In this document: positions 42,500 through 50,564 of the stretch, in pieces | Numbering within the stretch: position 1 is the first letter of the stretch | Layout of the letters: the number at the start of each line of letters is the position of its first letter | Assembly: GCF_013376045.1 (NCBI RefSeq) | Contig: NZ_JABMJG010000011.1 | Coordinates: forward strand, 229,377 to 293,376 | Direction: 5' to 3' | Length of the DNA stretch: 64,000 nucleotides | From: Variovorax sp. SG517 | GTDB taxonomy: Bacteria; Pseudomonadota; Gammaproteobacteria; Burkholderiales; Burkholderiaceae_C | Made by a program: the position numbers and the translations under genes | The notes under the pieces: model-generated | The model's input: only the letters and a program-made list of their open reading frames with translations | Told to the model about the DNA's origin: nothing | The model's database searches: none

Positions 42500-44013
42500 C
42501 GCAACCCGTCGTCTCCATCCGCGACCTGAGCAAGGCCTTCGCCGGCGTGCGTGCACTCGACAAGGTGCAGTTCGAACTGCTGCCCGGCGAGGTGCATGCG
42601 CTGATGGGCGAGAACGGCGCGGGCAAGTCCACGCTGATGAAGGTGCTGGCGGGCGTGTACCGAAAGGACTCGGGCGAGGTGCTGCTCGACGGCCGGCCTG
42701 TGGACATCGAGAGCCCGCGCGCCGCGCAGGCGCTGGGCATCGGCATCATCCATCAGGAGCTCAACCTGATGAACCACCTGAGCGCCGCGCAGAACATCTT
42801 CATCGGCCGAGAGCCGCGCGGGCGCTTCGGTCTTTTCATCGACGAGGAGGCCATGTGCGGCGAGGCGCAGCGCATCTTCGAGCGCATGAACCTGAAGCTC
42901 GACCCGCGCACGCCGGTGGGCGAACTCACGGTGGCCAGGCAGCAGATGGTGGAGATCGCCAAGGCGCTGTCGTTCGATTCGCGCGTGCTCATCATGGACG
43001 AGCCCACCGCCGCGCTGAACAACGAGGAGGTGGCCGACCTGTTCCGCATCATCGGCCACCTGCGCTCGCGCGGCGTGGCTGTGGTCTACATCTCGCACAA
43101 GATGGATGAGCTCAAGCGCATCGCCGACCGCGTGACCGTGATGCGCGACGGCCAGTACATCGCCACCGTGCCGATGGCGGACACGCCGATGGACACGCTC
43201 ATCGCCATGATGGTGGGCCGCCAGCTCGCGGAGGCCGAGCACGAGATGCCCGACACTTCCGGCAACGAGATCGTGCTCGAGGCCAGGGGCATCCGCCGCG
43301 GGTCGATGGTGCGCGACGCGAGCTTCGTGCTGCGGCGCGGCGAGATCCTGGGCTTCGCGGGGCTGATGGGCGCGGGCCGCACCGAGCTGGCGCGCGCCGT
43401 GTTCGGCGCCGACCGCATCGAGGCGGGAGAGATCTTCGTCCGGGGGCGCAAGGTGGCGATCCGCTCACCGGAAGACGCGGTGGCCCATGGCATCGGCTAC
43501 CTGTCGGAAGACCGCAAGCACTTCGGCCTGGCCACCGGCATGGACGTGGAAACCAACATCGCGCTGGCGAGCATGAGGAGCTTCCTGTCGGCGGGCTTCT
43601 TCATCGACCAGGCGGCGGTGGAGTCGGCCGGCGAGCGCTACGTGCGGCAGCTCGGCATCAAGACGCCTTCGGTGCGCCAGCAGGTGCGGCTGCTGTCGGG
43701 CGGCAACCAGCAGAAGATCGTCATCGCCAAGTGGCTGCTGCGCGACTGCGACGTGCTCTTCTTCGACGAGCCCACGCGCGGCATCGACGTGGGCGCCAAG
43801 GCCGAGATCTACCGCCTGCTCAACGAACTGGCCGCGCAGGGCAAGGCCATCGTCATCATTTCCTCGGAACTGCCCGAGGTGCTGCGCATGAGCCACCGCG
43901 TGCTCGTGATGTGCGAGGGCCGCATCACCGGCGAGCTCTCGGCGCGCGAAGCCTCGCAGGAAAAGATCATGCAGCTCGCCACCCGGCGCGAAGCTGCGGC
44001 CTTCGCTCCATGA
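42496..44013 (+). CDS. sugar ABC transporter ATP-binding protein (RbsA-type, duplicated)
   Basis: A 505-residue ATPase with two ABC domains. The first has an intact Walker A (GENGAGKST, about 40-48) and LIMDEPTAAL; its signature is VARQQMVEIAKAL. The second has a degenerate Walker A (GLMGAGRTE), the LSGGNQQK signature and FDEPTRGIDVG. This asymmetry is normal for RbsA/XylG-type pentose and deoxyhexose importers. ATGA overlaps link it to the lactonase before it and the permease after it. Confidence 0.95.
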   Translation: MTQPVVSIRDLSKAFAGVRALDKVQFELLPGEVHALMGENGAGKSTLMKVLAGVYRKDSGEVLLDGRPVDIESPRAAQALGIGIIHQELNLMNHLSAAQNIFIGREPRGRFGLFIDEEAMCGEAQRIFERMNLKLDPRTPVGELTVARQQMVEIAKALSFDSRVLIMDEPTAALNNEEVADLFRIIGHLRSRGVAVVYISHKMDELKRIADRVTVMRDGQYIATVPMADTPMDTLIAMMVGRQLAEAEHEMPDTSGNEIVLEARGIRRGSMVRDASFVLRRGEILGFAGLMGAGRTELARAVFGADRIEAGEIFVRGRKVAIRSPEDAVAHGIGYLSEDRKHFGLATGMDVETNIALASMRSFLSAGFFIDQAAVESAGERYVRQLGIKTPSVRQQVRLLSGGNQQKIVIAKWLLRDCDVLFFDEPTRGIDVGAKAEIYRLLNELAAQGKAIVIISSELPEVLRMSHRVLVMCEGRITGELSAREASQEKIMQLATRREAAAFAP

Positions 44014-45077
44014 CCACCCATGACCAAGACTGGAGACTCCCCTTGACGACCCCGACCGCCACCGCCGTCAGCCCCGGTTTCTCGCTGAGGACGCTGAAGT
44101 CCCGGCTCTTCCGGCCCGCCACGCGGCAGAAGCTGCTGGCCTTCGCCAGCCTCGTCGCGCTGATGGTGTTCTTCAGCTTCGCCTCGCCGCAGTTCCTGCA
44201 GGCCGACAACCTCGTGGGCATCCTGCAGTCGACCGCGGTGAACGGCGTGCTCGCCATCGCCTGCACCTTCGTCATCATCACCTCGGGCATCGACCTCTCG
44301 GTGGGCACGCTGATGACCTTCTGCGCCGTCATGACCGGCGTGGTGCTCACCTACATGGGCATGCCGCTGTGGCTGGGCATCTGCGCCGCCATCTTCTTCG
44401 GCGCGCTCAGCGGCTTCGTCTCGGGCCTGCTGATCGCCAAGCTGAAGATCCCGCCCTTCATCGCGACGCTGGGCATGATGATGCTGCTCAAGGGCCTGTC
44501 GCTGGTGATCTCGGGCACCAAGCCGATCTACTTCAACGACACGCCGGGCTTCACCGCCATCTCGCAGGATTCGCTGATCGGCGACATCGTGCCGGCGCTG
44601 CCCATTCCCAATGCGGTGCTGATCCTCTTCCTGGTGGCGGTGGCCGCGAGCATCGTGCTCAACAGAACGATCCTCGGGCGCTACACCTTCGCGCTCGGCA
44701 GCAACGAGGAGGCGGTGCGCCTGTCGGGCGTGAACACCGACTTCTGGAAGATCGTGGTCTACACGGTCAGCGGCGGCATTTGCGGCATCGCGGGCCTGCT
44801 GATCGCGTCGCGGCTGAACTCGGCCCAGCCGGCGCTGGGGCAGGGCTACGAGCTCGACGCCATCGCGGCGGTGGTCATCGGCGGCACCTCGCTCAGCGGC
44901 GGCACCGGCACCATCGTGGGAACCATCATCGGCGCCTTCATCATGAGCGTGCTCACCAACGGCCTGCGCATTCTCTCGGTCGCGCAGGAATGGCAGACGG
45001 TGGTCACGGGCGTGATCATCATCCTGGCCGTGTACGCAGACATCCTGCGCCGCCGCAGCGGCAGCAAGGCGCACTGA
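44010..45077 (+). CDS. sugar ABC transporter permease (RbsC-type)
   Basis: A 355-residue inner-membrane protein with 8-10 helices and the RbsC hallmarks VIITSGIDLSVGT, IATLGMMMLLKGL, ALGSNEEAVRLSGV and VVIGGTSLSGGTG. The ATG at 44010 overlaps the ATPase stop; a TTG at 44043 with GGAG 7 bases upstream is an equally plausible start, 11 codons shorter, and would remove the polar MTTHDQDWRLP leader. It forms the channel of the sugar importer. Confidence 0.94.
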   Translation: MTTHDQDWRLPLTTPTATAVSPGFSLRTLKSRLFRPATRQKLLAFASLVALMVFFSFASPQFLQADNLVGILQSTAVNGVLAIACTFVIITSGIDLSVGTLMTFCAVMTGVVLTYMGMPLWLGICAAIFFGALSGFVSGLLIAKLKIPPFIATLGMMMLLKGLSLVISGTKPIYFNDTPGFTAISQDSLIGDIVPALPIPNAVLILFLVAVAASIVLNRTILGRYTFALGSNEEAVRLSGVNTDFWKIVVYTVSGGICGIAGLLIASRLNSAQPALGQGYELDAIAAVVIGGTSLSGGTGTIVGTIIGAFIMSVLTNGLRILSVAQEWQTVVTGVIIILAVYADILRRRSGSKAH

Positions 45078-45128
45078 ATTCCCTGAGTTTCCGATCCGTC
45101 CGTTCCTTACAACCACAGGAGACTTCGC

Positions 45129-46085
45129 ATGATCCAGAGAAGAACAGCCGTTGCGTACACGCTGGGCGCTGTGATCGCCGGCATGGCCGGCTTCGCGCAG
45201 GCACAGCAGGCGCAGGAGATCTACATCCCGCTCGTGTCCAAGGGCTTCCAGCACCAGTTCTGGCAGGCCGTGAAGTCGGGCGCCGAGCAGGCCGCCAAGG
45301 ACCTGAAGGTGAAGGTGAGCTTCGAAGGCCCCGAGACCGAGGCCATGGTCGACAAGCAGATCGACATGCTCTCGGCCGCGCTCGCGAAGAAGCCGCAGGC
45401 CGTCGGCTTCGCCGCGCTCGACAGCCAGGCCGCCATTCCGCTGCTGAAGAAGGCGCAGGCCGCGAAGATCCCGGTGGTGGCTTTCGACTCGGGCGTGGAC
45501 AGCGATATTCCGGTGACCACGACCACCACCGACAACAAGGCCGCCGCCGCGCTGGCTGCCGACAAGATGGCCGAGCTCATCGGCAAGAGCGGCGAGGTGG
45601 CGCTGGTGGTGCACGACCAGACCAGCCGCACCGGCGTCGACCGGCGCGACGGCTTCGTCAACCGCATCAAGTCGGCCTACCCCAACATCAAGATAGTGAG
45701 CGTGCAGTACGGCGGCGGCGATCAGTTGAAGTCGACCGAGATCACCAAGTCGATATTGCAGGCATCGCCCAACATCAAGGGCATCTTCGGGGCCAACGAG
45801 GGCTCGGCCATCGGCGTGGTCAACGGCGTGAAGGAGATGAAGCGCACCGGCAAGGTCGTGATCATCGGCTACGACTCGGGCAAGCAGCAGAAGAACGCGA
45901 TCATGGACGGCAGCATGGCCGGCGCCATCACGCAGAACCCGGTGGGCATGGGCTACAAGACCGTCGAGATGGCGGTGAAGGCCGTCAAGGGCGAGAAGCT
46001 GCCGAAGATCGTCGACACCGGCTTCTTCTGGTACGACAAGACCAATATCGCCGATCCCAAGATCGCCGCGGTGCTGTACGACTGA
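45129..46085 (+). CDS. periplasmic sugar-binding protein (RbsB-type)
   Basis: A 318-residue binding protein of peripla-BP type 4 fold with a Sec signal (about 1-25, ending GFAQA). The mature part starts QEIYIPLVSKGFQHQFWQAVKSG and includes AVGFAALDS, VVAFDSGVDS, DQTSRTGVDRRDGF and IIGYDSGKQQ. The Asp and Arg residues in the last two segments resemble ligand contacts of the ribose-binding family. It delivers the sugar, probably L-fucose or a close relative, to the permease and ATPase encoded upstream. Confidence 0.94.
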   Translation: MIQRRTAVAYTLGAVIAGMAGFAQAQQAQEIYIPLVSKGFQHQFWQAVKSGAEQAAKDLKVKVSFEGPETEAMVDKQIDMLSAALAKKPQAVGFAALDSQAAIPLLKKAQAAKIPVVAFDSGVDSDIPVTTTTTDNKAAAALAADKMAELIGKSGEVALVVHDQTSRTGVDRRDGFVNRIKSAYPNIKIVSVQYGGGDQLKSTEITKSILQASPNIKGIFGANEGSAIGVVNGVKEMKRTGKVVIIGYDSGKQQKNAIMDGSMAGAITQNPVGMGYKTVEMAVKAVKGEKLPKIVDTGFFWYDKTNIADPKIAAVLYD

Positions 46086-46102
46086 TACGACGAAGAAGAC
46101 CC

Positions 46103-47380
46103 ATGACCATCGTCCGCTCCATGCGCGTGCTCGACGTGCGCTTTCCCACCTCGCAGCATCTGGACGGCTCCGATGCGATGAATCCCGATCCGGACTACTC
46201 GGCGGCGTACGTCGTTCTCGAGACCGACCAGCCGGGGCTGGAAGGTCATGGCCTCACATTCACCATCGGCCGCGGCAACGAGATCTGCTGCGCGGCCATC
46301 GAGGCGATGAGCCACCTGGTGGTGGGGCTCGACCTCGCATGGGTGGCCGAGGACATGGGCCGCTTCTGGCGGCACGTGACCTCCGACAGCCAGTTGCGCT
46401 GGATCGGCCCCGACAAGGGCGCGATCCATCTCGCGACGGGCGCCGTGGTCAACGCGATGTGGGACCTGTGGGCCAAGTCCGAAGGCAAGCCCGTGTGGCA
46501 GCTGGTGGCCGACATGAGCCCGGAGGAACTGGTGCGCTGCATCGACTTCCGCTACATCACCGACTGCATCGCGCCCGACGAGGCGCTCGCATTGCTGCGC
46601 GAGGCATCGAAGGGCAAGCAGGAACGCATCGCCACGCTGAAGGCCGAGGGCTACCCCTGCTACACCACCTCTGCCGGCTGGCTGGGCTACCCCGACGAGA
46701 AGCTGCGGCGGCTTGCGCAGGAAGCGATCGACGCGGGCTTCAGCCACATCAAGCTCAAGGTGGGCCGCGACCTGCAGGACGACATCCGCCGCCTGAAGGT
46801 GGCGCGCGAGGTGCTCGGGCCCGATCGGCATTTGATGATCGACGCCAACCAGGTGTGGGAAGTGGGCCAGGCCATCGACTGGGTGCGGCAGCTTGCCTTT
46901 GCCAAGCCATGGTTCATCGAGGAGCCCACCAGCCCCGACGACGTGGAAGGCCACCGCAGGATCCGCGAGGGCATCGCGCCCGTGAAGGTGGCCACGGGCG
47001 AGATGTGCCAGAACCGCATCATGTTCAAGCAGTTCATCATGCGCGGCGGCATCGACGTGGTGCAGATCGACGCCTGCCGGCTCGGCGGCGTGAACGAGAT
47101 CCTCGCGGTGATGCTGATGGCCGCGAAGTACAAACTGCCCGTGTGCCCTCATGCGGGCGGCGTGGGGCTGTGCGAGTACGTGCAGCACCTCTCGATGATC
47201 GACTACCTTTGCATCTCCGGCACGCGCGAGGGCCGCGTGGCCGAGTATGTCGACCATCTGCACGAGCATTTCGTGGAGCCCTGCGAGGTCCGCAACGCGG
47301 CCTACATGCCGCCGAAGGGGCCGGGCTTCTCGATCGAGATGAAGCCGCAATCGCTGGAGCAGTACCGCTTTCGCGGATAA
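46103..47380 (+). CDS. L-fuconate dehydratase (enolase superfamily)
   Basis: A 425-residue enolase-superfamily enzyme removing water from L-fuconate to give 2-keto-3-deoxy-L-fuconate. Catalytic and metal residues are all present: Lys217/Lys219 (KLKVG), Asp247 (IDAN), Glu273 (IEEP), Glu300 (ATGE) and His350 (CPHAGG). Their spacing matches the Xanthomonas L-fuconate dehydratase residues K220, D248, E274, E301 and H351 with an offset of one. It lies 17 bases after the binding-protein gene in the same operon. Confidence 0.94.
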   Translation: MTIVRSMRVLDVRFPTSQHLDGSDAMNPDPDYSAAYVVLETDQPGLEGHGLTFTIGRGNEICCAAIEAMSHLVVGLDLAWVAEDMGRFWRHVTSDSQLRWIGPDKGAIHLATGAVVNAMWDLWAKSEGKPVWQLVADMSPEELVRCIDFRYITDCIAPDEALALLREASKGKQERIATLKAEGYPCYTTSAGWLGYPDEKLRRLAQEAIDAGFSHIKLKVGRDLQDDIRRLKVAREVLGPDRHLMIDANQVWEVGQAIDWVRQLAFAKPWFIEEPTSPDDVEGHRRIREGIAPVKVATGEMCQNRIMFKQFIMRGGIDVVQIDACRLGGVNEILAVMLMAAKYKLPVCPHAGGVGLCEYVQHLSMIDYLCISGTREGRVAEYVDHLHEHFVEPCEVRNAAYMPPKGPGFSIEMKPQSLEQYRFRG

Positions 47381-47398
47381 GGAAAGGCATCGCACGAC

Positions 47399-48175
47399 AT
47401 GGACCTGAACCTGAAAGACAAGGTGGTGATCGTCACCGGCGGTGGCAGCGGCATCGGCGCGGCCATCTCGACGACGCTGGCGCAGGAAGGCGCGGTGCCG
47501 GTGATCCTCGGCAAGAACCCGCTCGATGCATCTTTCGAGGAAGGGCTTCGCAGGCTGCAGCCGCGCACGCGCTTCTTCCAGCTGGAACTGATGGAAGAGG
47601 CCGCGTGCGCCAAGGCCATCGGCGACACGGCTGCAGAGTTCGGCCGCATCGACGGGCTGGTCAACAACGCGGGCGTGAACGACAGCGTGGGGCTGGAGGC
47701 GGGGCGTAATGCGTTCGTCGCCTCGCTCGAACGCAACCTGATCCATTGCTACGTGATGGCGCACCACTGCCTGCCGCACCTGAAGGCGAGCAAGGGCGCC
47801 ATCGTCAACATCTCTTCGAAGACGGCGGTGACGGGGCAGGGCAACACCAGCGGCTACACGGCGGCCAAGGGCGCGCAGCTGTCGCTCACGCGCGAATGGG
47901 CCGCTTCATTGCTGGAAGACGGCGTGCGCGTGAACGCGGTGATCCCGGCCGAGGTGATGACGCCGCTCTACCAGCGATGGATTTCCGCCTTCGACGAGCC
48001 CGATCGCAAGCTCGCCGACATCACCGACAAGATCCCGCTCGGGCGCCGCATGACGACGCCCGAGGAGATCGCTAACAACGTCGTCTTTCTGCTGTCGGAG
48101 CGCGCCTCGCACACGACGGGGCAATGGGTGTTCGTCGACGGCGGTTATACGCATCTGGACCGGGCGCTGACCTGA
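47399..48175 (+). CDS. SDR dehydrogenase, L-fucose (or 2-keto-3-deoxyfuconate) dehydrogenase
   Basis: A 258-residue classical SDR with VTGGGSGIG near the N terminus, NNAG at about 93 and intact catalytic Ser/Tyr/Lys (NISSKTAVTG, GYTAAKG). The VILGKNPLD segment after strand 2 lacks the arginines of NADPH-preferring enzymes. In the operon it would oxidise either L-fucose to L-fuconolactone or 2-keto-3-deoxy-L-fuconate to the 2,4-diketo acid; sequence cannot decide. Only one such dehydrogenase is present although the pathway needs two. Confidence 0.85.
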   Translation: MDLNLKDKVVIVTGGGSGIGAAISTTLAQEGAVPVILGKNPLDASFEEGLRRLQPRTRFFQLELMEEAACAKAIGDTAAEFGRIDGLVNNAGVNDSVGLEAGRNAFVASLERNLIHCYVMAHHCLPHLKASKGAIVNISSKTAVTGQGNTSGYTAAKGAQLSLTREWAASLLEDGVRVNAVIPAEVMTPLYQRWISAFDEPDRKLADITDKIPLGRRMTTPEEIANNVVFLLSERASHTTGQWVFVDGGYTHLDRALT

Positions 48176-48203
48176 TCCTTTCCTCTTTCGATTGGAATTG
48201 CCC

Positions 48204-48533
48204 ATGCGCCATTTCCTGGCTCTGGATTTGAAGGACGACCCGGCCCTCATCGCCGAATACGAGGCTTATCACCGAGATATCTGGCCCGAGGTGCGCGCGC
48301 ATCTGAATTCGCACGGCGTGACGGCCATGGAAATCCATCGGCTCGGCACGCGGATGGTGATGCTGATGGAGACCGACGACGCGCGCTACGACCCTGCGGC
48401 AATGGCGCTTGCGACGCGCGGCAACCCGAAGATCGCCGAATGGGAAGAGCTCATGTGGAAGTTCCAGGCGCCCACGCCATGGACGCCGGAAGGCGAGAAG
48501 TGGGTCGAAATGACGCGTATCTTCCGGTTGTAA
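48204..48533 (+). CDS. L-rhamnose/L-fucose mutarotase family protein
   Basis: A 109-residue protein of the RhaM/RhaU-type (DUF718) mutarotase family: FLALDLKDDPALIAEYEAYH, HRDIWPEVRAHL, VTAMEIHRLGTRMVMLMET and the C-terminal EWEELMWKFQAPTPWTPEGEKWVEM. Active-site Tyr/His and Trp residues are seen in YHRDIWPE. It interconverts sugar anomers before oxidation. ATG 48204 gives the typical start; it is the last gene of the fucose-type operon. A 7-bp AT-rich hairpin follows the stop. Confidence 0.92.
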   Translation: MRHFLALDLKDDPALIAEYEAYHRDIWPEVRAHLNSHGVTAMEIHRLGTRMVMLMETDDARYDPAAMALATRGNPKIAEWEELMWKFQAPTPWTPEGEKWVEMTRIFRL

Positions 48534-48566
48534 TCAAAAGATTCTTTTTTGATCCGGATTTGAGAT

Positions 48567-48598
48567 TTTTGCCATATGTTTACATTTGCTGGGCAAAA
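48567..48598. promoter_or_regulatory. inverted repeat before the XRE-family gene
   Basis: Arms TTTTGCC (48567-48573) and GGCAAAA (48592-48598) flank 18 bases in an AT-rich gap, ending 8 bases before the ATG at 48607. The position suggests an autoregulatory operator; no firm -35/-10 pair is assigned. Confidence 0.4.
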
Positions 48599-48606
48599 TG
48601 CCGGGC

Positions 48607-49050
48607 ATGCCAAACATCGCATCCATTCTTAAATCCGAGATTTCGCGTGTCGCCCGCAAGGAAGTTCGCGCGGAAATGGAAACCCTCAAGAAGGCATCCG
48701 TTCACCATCGCGCGGCCATCGCGGCGCTGCGCCGCCAGGTGAGTTCGCTGGAGAAGGAGTTGCGCAACGTCGCCAAGGGCACGGCCCGCAATTCGCGCGC
48801 GAGCGCACCGGAAGAGGCCGGAGACGACAGCCCCAAGCGCCGGTTCAGCCCAGGCCGGTTGGCTGCCCACCGCGAGAAGCTGGGTATTTCCGCCGCTTCC
48901 TACGGGAAGCTGGTGGGCGTATCGGGCCAGACGATCTACCACTGGGAGCAGGGCAAGGCACGCCCCCGCGCCGCGCAGCTCGAAAGCCTCGCGGCCGTGC
49001 GCGGTCTGGGCAAGCAGCAGGTGGCCGAGCGGCTGGGCGAGGCCGGATAA
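48607..49050 (+). CDS. XRE-type helix-turn-helix protein with N-terminal coiled coil
   Basis: A 147-residue protein. Residues about 5-60 form a charged helical region (ISRVARKEVRAEMETLKK, AALRRQVSSLEKELRN) likely to be a coiled coil for oligomerisation. After a short linker, residues about 85-140 form a Cro/CI-like HTH: LAAHREKLGISAASYGKLV, VSGQTIYHWEQGKARPR. An ATG at 48607 is preferred to an ATG-like start 7 codons earlier. The target is unknown; self-regulation is suggested by the inverted repeat upstream. Confidence 0.8.
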   Translation: MPNIASILKSEISRVARKEVRAEMETLKKASVHHRAAIAALRRQVSSLEKELRNVAKGTARNSRASAPEEAGDDSPKRRFSPGRLAAHREKLGISAASYGKLVGVSGQTIYHWEQGKARPRAAQLESLAAVRGLGKQQVAERLGEAG

Positions 49051-49078
49051 CCAGCCCCGGCTCTTTTTCTTCTTCCTT
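49042..49078 (+). terminator. intrinsic terminator of the XRE-family gene
   Basis: GCCGG (49042-49046) and CCGGC (49057-49061) pair across the stop codon, followed by CTCTTTTTCTTCTT. The stem is only 5 bp, but the T-rich tail between two convergent genes supports termination. Confidence 0.45.
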
Positions 49079-49087
49079 TTTCCTGCG

Positions 49088-50422
49088 TCAGTGATCGTGA
49101 TGCAGGTAGCTCGCCTGCCTCGGCAGCCTCAGGCTCACGAGGAAGGCGACGACCATCATCGCGCTCACGTACCAGAAGAAGGCCGACTCGTGCCCCAGTG
49201 ACTTGAGTCCCAGCGCCACGTATTCGGCCGAGCCGCCGAAGATCGCGTTCGCTACCGCATAGGCCAGCCCCACGCCCAGCGCGCGGACTTCGGGTGGAAA
49301 CATCTCAGCCTTCACGATGCCGCTGATCGAGGTGTAGAAGCTCACGATGGCCAGGGCCGCGATGATGAGCACGAAGGCCAGCACGGGGCTCGTGGTGTGC
49401 TGCAGCGCGGTGAGGATGGGCACGGTCGTCAGCGCGCCCAGGCCGCCGAACAGCAGCATGTTGTTGCGCCGCCCGATGCGGTCCGACAGCGCGCCGAACA
49501 CCGGCTGCATGCACATGTAGACGAAGAGCGCGCAGGTCATCACGTAGCTCGCCGTCTTGATCGGCAGGTGCACCGTGTTCACCAGGTACTTCTGCATGTA
49601 GGTGGTGAAGGTGTAGAAGATCAGCGAGCCGCCGGCCGTGTAGCCCAGCACGGTGAGGAACGCCGGGGTGTGGTGCCTGAAAAGGCCGGCGATGCTGCCG
49701 GCTTCCTTGTTCTTCTTCGCCTCGTCGGTCTGCGTCTCGTGCAGCGTGCGGCGCAGCAGCAGCGCCACCACCGCGGCGATGGCGCCGATCACGAAGGGAA
49801 TGCGCCAGCCCCAGGCCTTGAGTTCGGCCTCCGTCAGCAGCTGCTCCAACACCACGATGACGAGCACCGCGAGCAGCTGCCCGCCGATCAGCGTGACGTA
49901 CTGGAACGACGAGAAGAAGCCGCGCTGCCCGCGCAGCGCCACCTCGCTCATGTAGGTGGCTGTGGTGCCGTATTCGCCCCCCACCGAGAGGCCCTGGAAC
50001 AGCCGGCAGACCAGCAGCAGGAAGGGCGCCCACGCGCCGATCTGCGCATAGGTGGGCAGGCAGGCGATGACCAGCGAGCCGCCGCACATCATCGTCACCG
50101 AGATCAGCATCGAGGTCTTGCGCCCGAGCCGGTCGGCCAGGCGGCCGAAGAGCCAGCCGCCGATGGGGCGCATGAGGAAGCCCGCCGCGAACACGCCGGC
50201 GGTGTTCAGCAGCTGCGCGGTGGGGTCGGACTTGGGAAAGAAGGCCGGCGCGAAGTACAGCGCCGAGAAGGCATACACGTAGAAGTCGAACCACTCGACC
50301 AGGTTGCCGGAGGAGGCCGCCATGATCGCGAAGACGCGATGGCGTTTTTCTTCGGCCGTGTAGTGCGGGGGAGATGAAGCAGAGGCCGCTGGGCCTCCCG
50401 AGGTAGGCGTGACTGCGCTCAT
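49088..50422 (-). CDS. MFS transporter, metabolite:H+ symporter (MHS) family
   Basis: A 444-residue transporter with about 12 helices and the MHS hallmarks GNLVEWFDFYVYAF at helix 1, FLMRPIGGWLFGRLADRLGRK, and FQGLSVGGEYGTTATYMSE. MHS members (KgtP, ProP, ShiA-like) import dicarboxylates, osmolytes or aromatic acids with protons. ATG 50422 gives a short cytosolic leader; a longer frame extends into poorly conserved sequence. It lies 142 bases downstream of the lactate dehydrogenase gene on the same strand, so a carboxylate substrate is likely. Confidence 0.93.
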   Translation of the reverse strand: MSAVTPTSGGPAASASSPPHYTAEEKRHRVFAIMAASSGNLVEWFDFYVYAFSALYFAPAFFPKSDPTAQLLNTAGVFAAGFLMRPIGGWLFGRLADRLGRKTSMLISVTMMCGGSLVIACLPTYAQIGAWAPFLLLVCRLFQGLSVGGEYGTTATYMSEVALRGQRGFFSSFQYVTLIGGQLLAVLVIVVLEQLLTEAELKAWGWRIPFVIGAIAAVVALLLRRTLHETQTDEAKKNKEAGSIAGLFRHHTPAFLTVLGYTAGGSLIFYTFTTYMQKYLVNTVHLPIKTASYVMTCALFVYMCMQPVFGALSDRIGRRNNMLLFGGLGALTTVPILTALQHTTSPVLAFVLIIAALAIVSFYTSISGIVKAEMFPPEVRALGVGLAYAVANAIFGGSAEYVALGLKSLGHESAFFWYVSAMMVVAFLVSLRLPRQASYLHHDH

Positions 50423-50564
50423 GGTGCCTTCTGTCCTGTTCTTTGCCGTGCGGCAGATGTTGTCGTTTGCGAAAACATTCTGCGCCGGCACCGGAAGGCG
50501 GCGTGTCGGCCGATGCCGCATCGGCCTACCCCCGGAATGGCCTTCCCCGGGGGCTTCGGCAGGA

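Noticed and set aside
42496..44013. degenerate second Walker A in the sugar ABC ATPase as a defect
   Set aside because: This asymmetry is normal for RbsA-type duplicated ATPases.
48534..48560. AT-rich hairpin after the mutarotase as a strong terminator
   Set aside because: The 7-bp stem ATCAAAA/TTTTGAT is almost all A-T and too weak; it may assist termination but was not scored as a terminator.
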